A stretch of 64,000 nt of DNA from Flavobacterium sp. IB48 (GCF_016405855.1 NZ_JAEFCA010000003.1:244253-308252), one strand, 5' to 3'. Positions 1-10,043 are shown, counted from the first letter of the stretch. Program-made: numbers and translations. Notes: a model not told the origin generated them from the letters alone.

Positions 1-2613
1 CGCGGAGGAAACTCGATTACTGCTGGTAACGAACCGCTTTATGTTGTTGACGGAATTTTAATTTACAATGATAACAGTAACAGTTCGGCAGGAGTAACTT
101 ATGCTGGTGCCAGCGTAAATGTTCTTTCGACAATTAATCCTGCTGATATAGAATCTATTGAAGTTTTGAAAGATGCTTCTGCAACGGCAATTTACGGTTC
201 TCGTGGTGCAAATGGAGTTGTGATTATTACAACTAAAAAAGGAACAAAAGGTCAAGATAATATTTCTTACCAAGGTTATTTTGGATTCCAAAATATTTCA
301 AAAAAACTGAAATTAATGAATGCCAGTGAATGGGCAAGTTTAAGAAACGATGTTCAGGCAAGTATTGGACAAGCGCCTTCTTTTTCTCCAGAACAAATCG
401 AAGCTTTAAAAACTTCTGGAAATTACGATTGGCAGTCTGCGGCTTTTGTTACTGCAGCACCTGTTCAAAACCATAACTTATCTTTTTCTGGCGGAGACGA
501 AAAATCGAGATATGCAATTTCTGCAGGATATTTTGATCAAGACGGTATTGTTTTAGGTTCTGATTTTAAACGTATTTCGCTTCGTGCCAATTATGAAAGA
601 AACTATTCTCAGAAATTTAAATTTGGAGTAAATGCTAATTATACCAATTCAATTGCAAATGGTGTTGGTACAAATGGAGGCGCGGCGGCGGGAAGAAATC
701 CGAACCCGCTTGTTAGTGTGCTCTTAACAGCTCCTGTTGTACCTATTAAAAATGCAGACGGAAGCTATAATGTAACCAACAATCCTTATGCAACTTCTGT
801 AAATGGTTATGTTCCGAATCCGATTAACGATTTGGATAATACAATTAACGAAACCAAATTAAACCGAATTCTAACCAGTTTATTTGGCGAATACAAATTC
901 AATAAAGAATTAACTGCAAAAGTGGCTGTAAGCGGTGATGTTTTAAATACAAAACAAAATTATTATGCGCCATCAAACACAACAACAGGAGCGGGAACAA
1001 AAGGTTTAGCTTCTATTGGAGAAAGATCAGTAGGTTCTGTTTTAAATGAAAACACACTGAATTATAATACTCATTTTGGCGAGAATCATAAGTTTTCTGC
1101 TTTGGGAGGTTATACGCTTCAATATACAAAAGGCGAAGTTGTGAATGCTGGTGCTCAAACTTTTGTTAATGATGCCAATACTTACAATGCTATTCAAGAC
1201 GGTGTACCTGTAAAACCATACAGCGATGCTTATGAAAGTGTATTAAAATCATGGTTAGCAAGAGTAAATTATTCATATAAAGGAAAATACAACTTTACGC
1301 TTTCAGGTCGTGCGGATGGTTCTTCTAGATTTGGTTCAGAATCGCTTTGGGGTTACTTTCCTTCTGCGGGATTTTCATGGAATATTACTGATGAAGAATT
1401 TGCCAACAATATTAAAGGCGTAACCGAGGCCAAACTGAGAATTACAGCAGGAACAACAGGAAACCAAGAAATTGGAAATTATCTTCCACTTGCTTCAATG
1501 GGATCTGTAAATTACTCTTTTGGAGGAACTTTATACACTGGTCTTGCTCCTACTCGATTGGCAAATCCAGATCTAAAATGGGAAAAAACAAACCAATATA
1601 ATGTTGGATTGGATTTATCATTATTGGATCGAAAAATCAATTTTGTTTTTGATGTGTATTACAAAAAGACAAAAGATTTATTAATTAACGTTCCCGTGCC
1701 TTTGAGTTCAGGTTATGCAACTGTGCTTCAAAACATTGGAGGAGTTGAAAATAAAGGTTTTGAAGTTGGTTTAACTACCGAAAATATCAAAACAGAAAAC
1801 TTCGCTTGGAATTCAAACATTGTATTTTCTCTCAACCGAAATAAAGTTACTGAGATTGGAAATGGTGTAAACGAATTTTTTCCAGTAGTTCCAAATGGTT
1901 CTTTATTACAGCAACAGCCAGTTATTGTAAAAGTAGGTTTGCCTTTGGGAAGTTTCTGGGGATACAAAACCAACGGAATATTCCAGACTCAGGAAGAAGT
2001 TAATACGCAACCAAAAATCAACAGTTTAGCAAATACAAAAGTTGGAGACAGAAAATATGTTGATACAAACGGAGATGGCGTAATTACAGCTCTTGACAAA
2101 GGAAATCTAGGAACTTCTCAGCCAAAATTTGTTGGAAGTTTCAGCAACACCGTTTCATACAATGATTTTGATTTGAATTTCTCTTTTCAAGGAGCATACG
2201 GAGGAAAAATCTTTAATGCTTTAAATCAGCAATTAGAAATTTCTACGCTTGGGACTAATGCAGCCGCGACTTTAAATGATCGTTGGACACCAACCAATCC
2301 GAGTAATGAAATTCCGAGAGCTTCTAGTTCTCCACTTGGAATTGTTTCTGAACGATACGTAGAAGATGCTTCTTTCTTACGATTAAAATTAATCACTTTA
2401 GGATACACTTTACCAAAAAGCGTTTCTAAAAAATTGGGAACAAAAAGCGTAAAAATCTACGTTTCAGCAGAAAACTTAATTACATGGACAAAATACACTG
2501 GCTATGATCCAGAGGTAAGTTCATATGAACAAAACAACTTATATCCGGGAATTGACTTTGGTTCTTATCCAAACTCTAAAACATTCATCTCGGGCTTGAA
2601 CGTAACTTTCTAA
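1..2613 (+). CDS. SusC/RagA-type TonB-dependent outer membrane transporter, 5' end missing
   Basis: The reading frame is open from the first base of the window, so the signal peptide, carboxypeptidase-like domain and TonB box lie upstream. What remains starts inside the plug domain: LYVVDG is encoded near bases 40-54 and the SusC signature [19 protein letters not shown] near 154-210. The rest is a long beta-barrel rich in alternating aromatic and polar residues, ending in NVTF with the C-terminal Phe usual for outer-membrane barrels. The family imports oligomeric nutrients across the outer membrane with a SusD lipoprotein, and the next gene is a SusD 16 bases downstream. The sulfatases that follow suggest a sulfated ligand; that substrate is inference. 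Confidence 0.95.
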   Translation, partial: RGGNSITAGNEPLYVVDGILIYNDNSNSSAGVTYAGASVNVLSTINPADIESIEVLKDASATAIYGSRGANGVVIITTKKGTKGQDNISYQGYFGFQNISKKLKLMNASEWASLRNDVQASIGQAPSFSPEQIEALKTSGNYDWQSAAFVTAAPVQNHNLSFSGGDEKSRYAISAGYFDQDGIVLGSDFKRISLRANYERNYSQKFKFGVNANYTNSIANGVGTNGGAAAGRNPNPLVSVLLTAPVVPIKNADGSYNVTNNPYATSVNGYVPNPINDLDNTINETKLNRILTSLFGEYKFNKELTAKVAVSGDVLNTKQNYYAPSNTTTGAGTKGLASIGERSVGSVLNENTLNYNTHFGENHKFSALGGYTLQYTKGEVVNAGAQTFVNDANTYNAIQDGVPVKPYSDAYESVLKSWLARVNYSYKGKYNFTLSGRADGSSRFGSESLWGYFPSAGFSWNITDEEFANNIKGVTEAKLRITAGTTGNQEIGNYLPLASMGSVNYSFGGTLYTGLAPTRLANPDLKWEKTNQYNVGLDLSLLDRKINFVFDVYYKKTKDLLINVPVPLSSGYATVLQNIGGVENKGFEVGLTTENIKTENFAWNSNIVFSLNRNKVTEIGNGVNEFFPVVPNGSLLQQQPVIVKVGLPLGSFWGYKTNGIFQTQEEVNTQPKINSLANTKVGDRKYVDTNGDGVITALDKGNLGTSQPKFVGSFSNTVSYNDFDLNFSFQGAYGGKIFNALNQQLEISTLGTNAAATLNDRWTPTNPSNEIPRASSSPLGIVSERYVEDASFLRLKLITLGYTLPKSVSKKLGTKSVKIYVSAENLITWTKYTGYDPEVSSYEQNNLYPGIDFGSYPNSKTFISGLNVTF

Positions 2614-2629
2614 GTAAAAAAATATCAAA

Positions 2630-4102
2630 ATGAAAAAGATCATTATAACATTCCTTTTAAGTGCTGGCCTATTGGCATCGTGCGCTGATCTAGAGGTAAC
2701 ACCAACCTCTTTTGTAACCGAAGACAATTATTTTGTCACTCAAGATGATGCCGTTGCAAGTGTAACTGCTGTTTACGCTTCTTTAAGCCTTGATCCAGGT
2801 GAGCAAAGTTTGTTTGGAAGAAACCTTTATTTCTTGACTGATATGGGATCTGATTATGCAGCTGCAGGAGTTTCTGCAACAAATCCGCAGGTTAGAGCAA
2901 TGAGCAGTTTAACGCATGATGCAACTAATGACCGTGTTCAAGTAGCTTGGAGACAAATTTATAACGGAATCAATAGAGCCAATGTTTCTATTGACAATAT
3001 TTCGAAAGTTTCTGGTTCTGAAGTAATCAAAACTAGATTAATTAATGAAGCTAAATTTATTAGAGGACTATTATATTTTCAGGCAGTTCGTCTTTGGGGT
3101 GGCGTTCCGATTGTTTTACACGAATCTACTTCTATCAATTTGGGAGATTTAAAAACTAATCGTTCAACAGTTGACGAAGTTTACAATCAAATCATTAAAG
3201 ATTTGACTGATGCCGAAGCTTTACCCAAAACCTATACTGCAGCAGATGCTGGGCGTGCTACTTCTGGTGCTGCAAAAGCAATTTTAGCCAAAGTGTATCT
3301 AACTAGAAAAGACTGGCCAAATGCTATAGCAAAATCTAGAGAAGTTATTAATGGAGGTTACGGATATGCTTTGTTTGAAGATTTTCAAGACATTTTCACT
3401 AAAACAAAAAAGAACGGAAAAGAACATATTTTCTCGGTTCAATTTGAACCAAATCAGGCAGGAAATGGTTCTAGCGGAAGTACTTTTCAAGCAACTTCTT
3501 TTACTGGATTTACAGCGACTGAACCAGCAGATATTATATCAGACGTTGCTTTGTTTTATGATATTTATGCCCCTGGTGATAAAAGAAGAGATGTGAGTTA
3601 TGCCAAACAATTGCTTAATCCGTCAACGGGAACACTTTACACTTTTCCGAAACCAATCTTCAAAAAATACTTGGATTTGTCTAATCTGGCAACACCTTCA
3701 AACGTAGCGATCAACTTTCCTGTTATTCGTTATGCGGACATTCTTTTGTCTTTAGCGGAAGCGATAAATGAACAAGGTGGACCAACTGCAGAAGCTTACG
3801 AATTAATTAATCAAGTACGTAGAAGAGCTTTTGGAAAAGATATTACAACTCCAGATGCATCTCTTGATTTATCTGGATTAGACCAAACTTCTTTTAGAGC
3901 AGCAATTCAAGAAGAGCGCAAAAAAGAATTTGTTCAAGAAGGACAGCGTTGGTACGATTTGGTAAGATGGGGAACATTGGTTACCGAAGTGAAAAAAGTA
4001 ACGGCTAAAAACTCGGTTTCAGAAAGAAATAATCTTTATCCGATTCCGCAAAGCGAAAGAAACATCAACCCTGATGGATTACCGCAAAACCCTGGATATT
4101 AA
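2630..4102 (+). CDS. SusD/RagB-type surface lipoprotein
   Basis: A 490-residue protein with a lipoprotein signal peptide ending LLASC (lipidated Cys18). The start of the mature protein (ADLEVTPTSFVTEDNYF), the TPR-like region with EAKFIRGLLYFQAVRLWGGVP and the C-terminal EERKKEFVQEGQRWYDLVRWG are typical of SusD proteins. SusD forms the ligand-binding lid over the SusC barrel. It starts 16 bases after the SusC stop and is followed 32 bases later by a sulfatase, so the three genes are probably one transcript. Length is normal for the family. Ligand unknown. Confidence 0.95.
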   Translation: MKKIIITFLLSAGLLASCADLEVTPTSFVTEDNYFVTQDDAVASVTAVYASLSLDPGEQSLFGRNLYFLTDMGSDYAAAGVSATNPQVRAMSSLTHDATNDRVQVAWRQIYNGINRANVSIDNISKVSGSEVIKTRLINEAKFIRGLLYFQAVRLWGGVPIVLHESTSINLGDLKTNRSTVDEVYNQIIKDLTDAEALPKTYTAADAGRATSGAAKAILAKVYLTRKDWPNAIAKSREVINGGYGYALFEDFQDIFTKTKKNGKEHIFSVQFEPNQAGNGSSGSTFQATSFTGFTATEPADIISDVALFYDIYAPGDKRRDVSYAKQLLNPSTGTLYTFPKPIFKKYLDLSNLATPSNVAINFPVIRYADILLSLAEAINEQGGPTAEAYELINQVRRRAFGKDITTPDASLDLSGLDQTSFRAAIQEERKKEFVQEGQRWYDLVRWGTLVTEVKKVTAKNSVSERNNLYPIPQSERNINPDGLPQNPGY

Positions 4103-4134
4103 ATAAAACCATATAACTAGAAAACTATAAAACA

Positions 4135-6051
4135 ATGAAAAAATTTAAAAATAGCATTACATTCAAAAGTCCGAAAAAAGGGCTTTTGGTTACAGCTTTC
4201 CTTATTGCACAATTAGGAGTAGCACAGGAAAAAACAGAATTTAAAGGTGTAATCGGTAAAACTTTAGCTGATTCTAAAGAATATTGGCCAGAACCTGTAA
4301 CGGCTCCAAAAGGCGCTCCGAATATTGTTTGGATTCTTTTGGACGACGTTGGATTTGGAGCTTCAAGTACTTTTGGAGGTTTAATCAACACTCCTACTTT
4401 TGATAATCTTGCTAATAACGGACTTCGTTATACTAACTTTCACACAACAGCAATTTGTGCTCCTACCCGTGCTGCTTTATTGACCGGTAGAAATTCAGGA
4501 AGAGTTCACGTAAGCGGATTTTCTCACACTATTTTATCTGCCGGTTTCCCAGGTTGGGACGGAAGAATTCCTTCTGATAAAGGAACAATTGCAGAGATTT
4601 TACGTGACAATGGCTACAACACTTTTGCAGTTGGAAAATATGGTGTTACACCAGACGAAGATGCTACAGATGCGGGTCCGTTTGACAGATGGCCGACAGG
4701 AAAAGGTTTCGATCATTTCTACGGATTCTTAGGTTCGCAAACCGATCAATACAATCCTGATTTGGTAGAAGATCAAACTCATATTAAACCTGATGGACGC
4801 CACTTAAATGAATTGATTACAGACAAAGCTATCAGTTATATTCAGAAACAGCAAAAAGCTGCGCCAGGAAAACCATTCTTCTTGTACTATGCGCCAGGAG
4901 CAGTTCACGCACCTCATCAGGTTGCCGAAAAATGGGTTGAACCTTATAAAGGAAAATTTGATGAAGGTTGGGATGTTTACCGTGAAAAAGTATTGGCAAA
5001 CCAAAAGAAATTGGGAATATTTCCTCAAAATGCAGGACTGCCAGATCGTAACGCTTTAATTACAGAATGGAAAAAATTAACTCCAGACCAAAAGAAAGTA
5101 TATGCAAGATTCATGGAAGTTTACGCTGGATTCTTAACCTACACAGATTACGAAATTGGAAGAGTTGTAAACTATTTGAAAGAAAGCGGACAATTGGATA
5201 ATACTTTAATCTTTGTTGCTATTGGTGATAACGGCGCTAGCAAAGAAGGAACGCTACAAGGAACAATCAATCAGAGTTTGTTTGCTCAAGGAAAAACAGA
5301 TGAAGAGAATTTCCAAAGCAATTTAAACAATATTGGAGAAATCGGAACGGCTAAAGGATTAAATACTAATTATCCTTTAGGATGGGCACAAGCAACCAAT
5401 GCTCCTTTCAAAAACTGGAAACAGGATGCACATTCAGAAGGAGGAACTCGTAACCCATTGATTGTATTTTATCCAAACGGAATTAAAGATAAAGGCGGAA
5501 TCAGAAATCAATACAGCCACGTAACCGATTTACTTCCAACTACATTAGCTATTGCAGGAATAAAAGCGCCAGAATATATCAAAGGAATCAAACAAGATAT
5601 AATTCAAGGTTCTTCTTTCCAAGCCTCTTTAGATAATCCTAAAGCAGAATCATTACACAAAGTTCAATATTACTACATCTTCGGAAACAGAGCCATTTAC
5701 AAAGACGGATGGAAAGCTTCTGCAGCACATTTACCAGATTCTTTTGCAGTAAAAAAATCTCTAGGAAGCAATGAGAAACCTGCTCCAAGCAATTTTGATA
5801 CAGATGTTTGGGAATTATACAATCTAAACGAAGACTTTAACGAACGTAATAATCTGGCAAAAAAATATCCTGAAAAACTGGCTGAACTTCAAAAATTATT
5901 TGACGAACAAGCAAAAGAAAACAATGTGTATCCATTGATTGATTGGCAGGACGTTTACAACAGAAGAATCCACAACACAGGAGCTGATAAAGGAAAAACA
6001 GTTTCTGACTTAATCAAACAGGCTACTAAACCTGGAGGAACCAATAACTAA
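4135..6051 (+). CDS. sulfatase (arylsulfatase type, formylglycine-dependent)
   Basis: A 638-residue type I sulfatase. The maturation signature CAPTR is at residues 108-112, with Cys108 the residue expected to become formylglycine; the metal-binding pair DD70-71 follows the strand NIVWILL. IGDNGAS and the late AHSEGGTRNP block are further family motifs. A hydrophobic segment at about residues 17-31 ending VAQ looks like a signal peptide, giving a periplasmic or exported enzyme that hydrolyses sulfate esters. It lies in the SusCD operon. The HVSGFSH and GWDGRIPSDKGTIAE stretches resemble arylsulfatase (AslA-like) rather than sugar-specific subfamilies, but the substrate cannot be told from sequence alone. 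Activity needs a formylglycine-generating enzyme or anSME encoded elsewhere. Confidence 0.93.
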   Translation: MKKFKNSITFKSPKKGLLVTAFLIAQLGVAQEKTEFKGVIGKTLADSKEYWPEPVTAPKGAPNIVWILLDDVGFGASSTFGGLINTPTFDNLANNGLRYTNFHTTAICAPTRAALLTGRNSGRVHVSGFSHTILSAGFPGWDGRIPSDKGTIAEILRDNGYNTFAVGKYGVTPDEDATDAGPFDRWPTGKGFDHFYGFLGSQTDQYNPDLVEDQTHIKPDGRHLNELITDKAISYIQKQQKAAPGKPFFLYYAPGAVHAPHQVAEKWVEPYKGKFDEGWDVYREKVLANQKKLGIFPQNAGLPDRNALITEWKKLTPDQKKVYARFMEVYAGFLTYTDYEIGRVVNYLKESGQLDNTLIFVAIGDNGASKEGTLQGTINQSLFAQGKTDEENFQSNLNNIGEIGTAKGLNTNYPLGWAQATNAPFKNWKQDAHSEGGTRNPLIVFYPNGIKDKGGIRNQYSHVTDLLPTTLAIAGIKAPEYIKGIKQDIIQGSSFQASLDNPKAESLHKVQYYYIFGNRAIYKDGWKASAAHLPDSFAVKKSLGSNEKPAPSNFDTDVWELYNLNEDFNERNNLAKKYPEKLAELQKLFDEQAKENNVYPLIDWQDVYNRRIHNTGADKGKTVSDLIKQATKPGGTNN

Positions 6052-6060
6052 ATTACACAA

Positions 6061-6140
6061 CCTGCAAGGTTTTTCAAACCTTGTAGGTTTAAATTAAAAG
6101 CTAAAAAAAAATACCTACAAGGTTTTAAAAACCTTGCAGG
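6061..6140. repeat. nested palindromic intergenic repeat, copy 1
   Basis: Two 30-base blocks, 6061-6090 and 6111-6140, are inverted copies of each other (28 of 30 positions match), and each block is itself a hairpin (GCAAGGTTT pairing with AAACCTTGT). The central spacer is A-rich. A second copy with the same architecture lies at 10044-10130. Both end 16-17 bases before a start codon inside the sulfatase cluster. It could act as a transcript-processing or attenuating structure, or simply be a dispersed repeat. Confidence 0.85.
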
Positions 6141-6157
6141 AAATAAAAAGAGTAATT

Positions 6158-6277
6158 ATGAAACGAGTAGATTATGAAATTATAGGAAAAAAGATTGTCG
6201 TGGGGATAATCTTGTTTTTAGTTCCACTGGCTATTCTTGCTGGCGGATTAGCAGTAGTAAATAATTTTTTAAAGTAA
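6158..6277 (+). CDS. small single-pass membrane protein, 39 residues
   Basis: A short reading frame: charged start MKRVDYEIIGKK, one hydrophobic helix at about residues 13-36 (IVVGIILFLVPLAILAGG) and a short polar tail ending NFLK. The basic N-terminus favours an N-in orientation. It fills the space between a repeat ending at 6140 and the hydroxylase gene, whose ATG is 6 bases after this stop, which suggests translational coupling. Codon use matches the neighbours. I do not recognise a family. Its position suggests an accessory subunit of the adjacent integral-membrane hydroxylase, but this is inference from context. Confidence 0.65.
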   Translation: MKRVDYEIIGKKIVVGIILFLVPLAILAGGLAVVNNFLK

Positions 6278-6283
6278 GAGATC

Positions 6284-7339
6284 ATGGCAATAGTTCAAAA
6301 AGAAAAATTAACGAGAGACTTAACAATAAGTTTCTTCATTTATTCATTGCCTGTAGTGGCAATTTACCTTTATTTTAAATTAACTGGAGGAGCGATAAGT
6401 CAGTCGCATATTACACTTCCATCATTTTTAGAATTTGCACAGCCTGTCTTTGCAAACATCAGAACTTGGGGATTAACTGTTTTTATGCTAGTTCTTGGCG
6501 TAATCGAATTTGCAGCTGGTTTGTATGATGACGAATGGACAGGCGAAGAACGTAAAATAGACATTGTTTGTTTCCTAGCGCCAAAATTGCTTTTACCTCC
6601 TGTAATTGCTTTTTTTAGTTTAACAGCTTTGCCTTATTTGTTGCCAAATTTGGCTAATTCATTGTCATGGGTTCCATTTTGGGGAGGCTTTTTCTTAATC
6701 GCCATTGCAGACGATTTAACGCAATATTGGTATCATAGATTGCATCATCAGGTTCCGTTTTTATGGCGTTTTCATAGAACGCATCACTCTGCTCCATATA
6801 TGGGAATGGCTATGGCTTCTAGACAAAACTTTATTTATACCGTTTTCTTTTCTCAAATTTATTTGACAGCGACTTTAACATATTTAGGTTTAGGACTTCC
6901 GGCTTTATTTGTTCTGGTAATCAAAAGCTTTATCACTTTGGGAGCGCATTCAAGCATTAAATGGGATAAACCTTTTTACAAATACAAAATATTACATCCA
7001 ATTGCTTGGGTTTTAGAAAGACTTATTTCTACTCCAGCAACGCATCATGCACATCATGCTGATACAAGCGGAGACGGTGTTGGGCATTTTAAAGGAAACT
7101 TTGGAAACATGTTTTTTATCTGGGATGTCATTTTTGGAACAGGATTAATTACCCGTAAATATCCAGAATCGTATGGAACAAAATCATACAAACAAGAAGA
7201 ATGGTACGCACAGTTTTTATGGCCAATTTTTAAATCTAAAAAAGAAGGAAGTTCACTTTCTGAAGGAGTATTATCACTTCCTTTAAAACCTAAAGCAGTT
7301 ACTGAAGAAACTCCTAAACCAGTTTTAGAACAAGTATAA
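6284..7339 (+). CDS. fatty acid hydroxylase / sterol desaturase family membrane enzyme
   Basis: A 351-residue integral membrane protein with the di-iron histidine clusters of the family (PF04116 type): HRLHH at residues 151-155, HRTHH at 164-168 and HHAHH at 254-258. Hydrophobic segments at about 14-34, 60-80, 95-120, 125-145 and 190-220 surround them. The C-terminal ~40 residues are polar and Pro/Lys-rich. The family uses O2 and a di-iron centre to hydroxylate or desaturate lipids, sterols and related compounds. It sits between two sulfatases, so a lipid-like or sterol-like sulfate ester as shared substrate is conceivable but unproven. Confidence 0.88.
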   Translation: MAIVQKEKLTRDLTISFFIYSLPVVAIYLYFKLTGGAISQSHITLPSFLEFAQPVFANIRTWGLTVFMLVLGVIEFAAGLYDDEWTGEERKIDIVCFLAPKLLLPPVIAFFSLTALPYLLPNLANSLSWVPFWGGFFLIAIADDLTQYWYHRLHHQVPFLWRFHRTHHSAPYMGMAMASRQNFIYTVFFSQIYLTATLTYLGLGLPALFVLVIKSFITLGAHSSIKWDKPFYKYKILHPIAWVLERLISTPATHHAHHADTSGDGVGHFKGNFGNMFFIWDVIFGTGLITRKYPESYGTKSYKQEEWYAQFLWPIFKSKKEGSSLSEGVLSLPLKPKAVTEETPKPVLEQV

Positions 7340-7350
7340 TCTTTTCAGAT

Positions 7351-8067
7351 ATGAAAAATCATTTTTTTAAAATCAGTATAACAGCAATTGCCCTTTTATG
7401 GGTAATTGCTGCTTTTTCGCAAAATGAAATTCATAATTCATTATCTTTAGATTCATTTTATTCGAAAATAAAAAGCCAAAAGAGTCCGCAGATTGTTGAT
7501 GCGAGAACGTCCGAAGAATTTGCTTTAAACCATATCGAAGGCGCTGTAAATTTTAATCTTCAATCTGAAAATTATTTACAATCTGTTTCAAAACTTGATA
7601 AATCTAAACCTGTTTTTATTTATTCTATCGGAGCAGGAAGAAGTGTTGCTCTAGAAAAAGAATTGCTAAAAAATGGTTTCTCAGAAGCTTACAGTTTAGA
7701 AGGCGGAATTGCTAACTGGATTGGAAACGGAAAGCCTTTTTATTCGAATCTAAAAAGCAAATTATCATTGGCAGAATTCAATAAAATTATTGCCGATAAT
7801 AAAACTGTTCTAGTAGATATTGGTTCCAAATATTGCGCGCCTTGTAAAAAAGTAAAACCCATTTTGGAAACTATCCGATCGGAATACGGAACCAATTTAA
7901 AGATCTTAGAAATTGAGTTAGAAGACAGTCCGCAGGTTATTGCCGATTTAAAAACCGTAAGAGTTTTTCCGACTTTGATTTTATACGAAAATGGAAAAAT
8001 TATTTTTAAGAAAGAAGGCATCAACGATTTGAAAAATGAGGTTGATGTTGCATTGGCTTCGAAATAA
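7351..8067 (+). CDS. periplasmic rhodanese-like / thioredoxin fusion protein
   Basis: A 238-residue protein with a signal peptide (about 1-24, ending AFSQ), a rhodanese-like domain (about 30-131: VDARTSEEFALNHIEGAVNF and EGGIANWIGNGKPFY) and a thioredoxin domain (about 137-238) with a CAPC redox centre at Cys162-Cys165. The loop that normally carries the rhodanese catalytic Cys reads YSIGAGRS, with Ser92 where Cys is expected, so sulfurtransferase activity is doubtful while thiol-disulfide chemistry is likely. The gene follows the hydroxylase by 11 bases. It could handle thiols or keep the cluster's extracytoplasmic proteins reduced; that role is inference. Confidence 0.88.
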   Translation: MKNHFFKISITAIALLWVIAAFSQNEIHNSLSLDSFYSKIKSQKSPQIVDARTSEEFALNHIEGAVNFNLQSENYLQSVSKLDKSKPVFIYSIGAGRSVALEKELLKNGFSEAYSLEGGIANWIGNGKPFYSNLKSKLSLAEFNKIIADNKTVLVDIGSKYCAPCKKVKPILETIRSEYGTNLKILEIELEDSPQVIADLKTVRVFPTLILYENGKIIFKKEGINDLKNEVDVALASK

Positions 8068-8103
8068 TCTCGAAACTTTTTACACTTATGTAACCATAAT
8101 ATT

Positions 8104-8368
8104 GTCATTTCGACGAAGGAGAAATCTTCGCAAGAAGCTCTACAAAGATTGGATATTCGTTGCGGAGTTACTCGTGAAGATTTCTCCTTCGTCGAAATGA
8201 CAAAAATGCGTGTAAAACTTTGACAGAGTTCTATAATCGTAATATTTGTCAGGCTGAGCGAAGTCGAAGCCACGCAACCAAAATCGCCAATCTTTGTAGA
8301 GTTTCTTGCGGAGATTCCTCGTTCCTCGGAATGACAAAAATGCGTGTAAAACTTTGTCAAAGTTCTAA
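8104..8368. repeat. composite cluster of inverted and direct intergenic repeats
   Basis: This 333-base gap holds no convincing gene. Bases 8104-8129 and 8176-8201 form a perfect 26-base inverted repeat (GTCATTTCGACGAAGGAG and so on). The longer unit 8104-8152 reappears inverted and diverged at 8287-8335. The tail beginning TGACAAAAATGCGTGTAAAA occurs twice, at about 8198-8232 and 8333-8367. Bases 8248-8271 carry GCTGAGCGAAGTCGAAG, seen again at 51.2 kb. A reading frame of 216 codons across the minus strand is a by-product of the repeats. The arrangement looks like successive insertion or duplication of one dispersed element. Confidence 0.8.
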
Positions 8369-8400
8369 CATTCCAATCAATACAAACCAAAAACCATACT

Positions 8401-10020
8401 ATGGCAACCTATAGAAAAATAACCAAAATTGCTCTCCCCTTTTTACTTGTACTTCTGATTATAGCAGCATTTTTATTCTGGCCAATTAATACAGACGGAA
8501 CATTAGTCAAAGAAGATCAAAAACTTGCAAAAGGGAAAAAAGATTTTTTGGCTTCAAAACCTAAAGATTCCGTTTCCGGAAAAAAGACCAATGTCATTAT
8601 TATCCTTGCTGATGATTTAGGCAAATATGATATTTCGCTCTACGGCGGAAAATCGACTCCTACTCCGCAGATCGATTCTTTGGCTGCTTCGGGAGTTACT
8701 TTTACTGATGGATATGCATCTGCAGCAATTTGCTCGCCTTCACGCGCTGGATTAATTACAGGAAGATATCAGGAACGTTTTGGTCATGAATATCAGCCAG
8801 GTGATCGCTATCCAAAAAACAATTTGGAATATTACGGTTTTAAATATTTAATTAAAACAGACAATTGGAGATTAAATGATAAAATCAATTATCCAAATGA
8901 AGCTTCAATTGCAACACAAGGACTTCCAAAATCAGAAATCACATTTGCCGATTTAGCTAAAAGACAAGGTTACAGCACTGCAATAATCGGGAAATGGCAC
9001 TTGGGTCACAACAAAGGATTTTTCCCTTTAGATCGCGGTTTCGATTATCATTACGGGTTTTATCAAGCTTTCTCACTTTATACGCCTGAAGATGATAATC
9101 CAGATATTATCAATCATCATCACAAAGATTTTACCGATAAAACGATTTGGGGCAAAGGACGAGTTGGAATTGGCCAAATTAGACGAGATTCTACTATTAT
9201 CGATGAAAAAGAATATTTAACTGAAAAGTTTGCTGACGAAGCCGAAGCCTTTATTGATAAAAATAAAAATAAGCCTTTTTTACTTTATCTTCCGTTTAAT
9301 GCGCCTCACACTCCTTTTCAAGTTCGCAAAAAATATTACGATCGTTTTCCGAATGTTAAAGACGAAAACAAACGTGTTTATTTTGCTATGATCAGCGCTT
9401 TGGATGATGCCGTTGGGCGAATTCGAGAAAAAGTCAAAAAAGAAGGTTTAGAAGATCATACTTTAATCATTTTTGCAAGTGACAATGGTGGTGCCGATTA
9501 TACTTTTGCTACAACAAATGCTCCTTTAAAAGGTGGGAAATTTTCTCATTTTGAAGGCGGAATTAATGTTCCGTTTTCACTTTCGTGGAAAGGAAAAATC
9601 AAACCTCATACAATTTACAAAACACCTGTAAGCACTTTAGATATTTTTACAACAATTGCCGCAGCTATTGGTTCTGATTTACCTAAAGACAGAGTTTATG
9701 ACGGTGTTGATTTAGTAAAAACAGTAAATGAAAACACAGTAGCGCACAAAGATTTGTATTGGCGTTCTGGTGATGCAAAAGCGGTTCGAAGTGGTGATTG
9801 GAAATTAATCATTAGCGGAAAAACGCATGAAAAATGGCTTTATAATCTGGCTTCAGATAAATCGGAAACAAAAGATTTAGCACAACAAAATCCGCAGAAA
9901 GTAAAAGAATTAGAAACAGCTTTACAAACTTGGGAAAAGAGTTTAATTAAACCACTTTGGCCCAATCTGACTTATTATGAATTTGACTTTGGCAAACAAA
10001 AATACTTTGTCGATTTGTAA
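8401..10020 (+). CDS. membrane-anchored sulfatase
   Basis: A 539-residue type I sulfatase. CSPSR at residues 111-115 supplies Cys111 as the formylglycine precursor; the metal ligands DD71-72 follow VIIIL. GKWHLGHNKGFFPLDRGFD (around 197-215) and ASDNGGADY are characteristic. The N-terminus has an uncleaved-looking hydrophobic helix (about 11-29) followed by a Lys-rich linker, so the catalytic domain is probably tethered to the inner membrane facing the periplasm. It differs clearly from the sulfatases before and after it, so it probably has a different substrate. It is separated from the upstream gene by the repeat cluster and may have its own promoter. Confidence 0.93.
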   Translation: MATYRKITKIALPFLLVLLIIAAFLFWPINTDGTLVKEDQKLAKGKKDFLASKPKDSVSGKKTNVIIILADDLGKYDISLYGGKSTPTPQIDSLAASGVTFTDGYASAAICSPSRAGLITGRYQERFGHEYQPGDRYPKNNLEYYGFKYLIKTDNWRLNDKINYPNEASIATQGLPKSEITFADLAKRQGYSTAIIGKWHLGHNKGFFPLDRGFDYHYGFYQAFSLYTPEDDNPDIINHHHKDFTDKTIWGKGRVGIGQIRRDSTIIDEKEYLTEKFADEAEAFIDKNKNKPFLLYLPFNAPHTPFQVRKKYYDRFPNVKDENKRVYFAMISALDDAVGRIREKVKKEGLEDHTLIIFASDNGGADYTFATTNAPLKGGKFSHFEGGINVPFSLSWKGKIKPHTIYKTPVSTLDIFTTIAAAIGSDLPKDRVYDGVDLVKTVNENTVAHKDLYWRSGDAKAVRSGDWKLIISGKTHEKWLYNLASDKSETKDLAQQNPQKVKELETALQTWEKSLIKPLWPNLTYYEFDFGKQKYFVDL

Positions 10021-10043
10021 ACTTTAAATATAAATACTCCTCT

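Noticed and set aside
7740..8390. A 216-codon open frame on the minus strand
   Set aside because: It is antisense to the thioredoxin part of a well-supported gene and runs on through the repeat cluster; its sequence has no recognisable domain, so it is a shadow.
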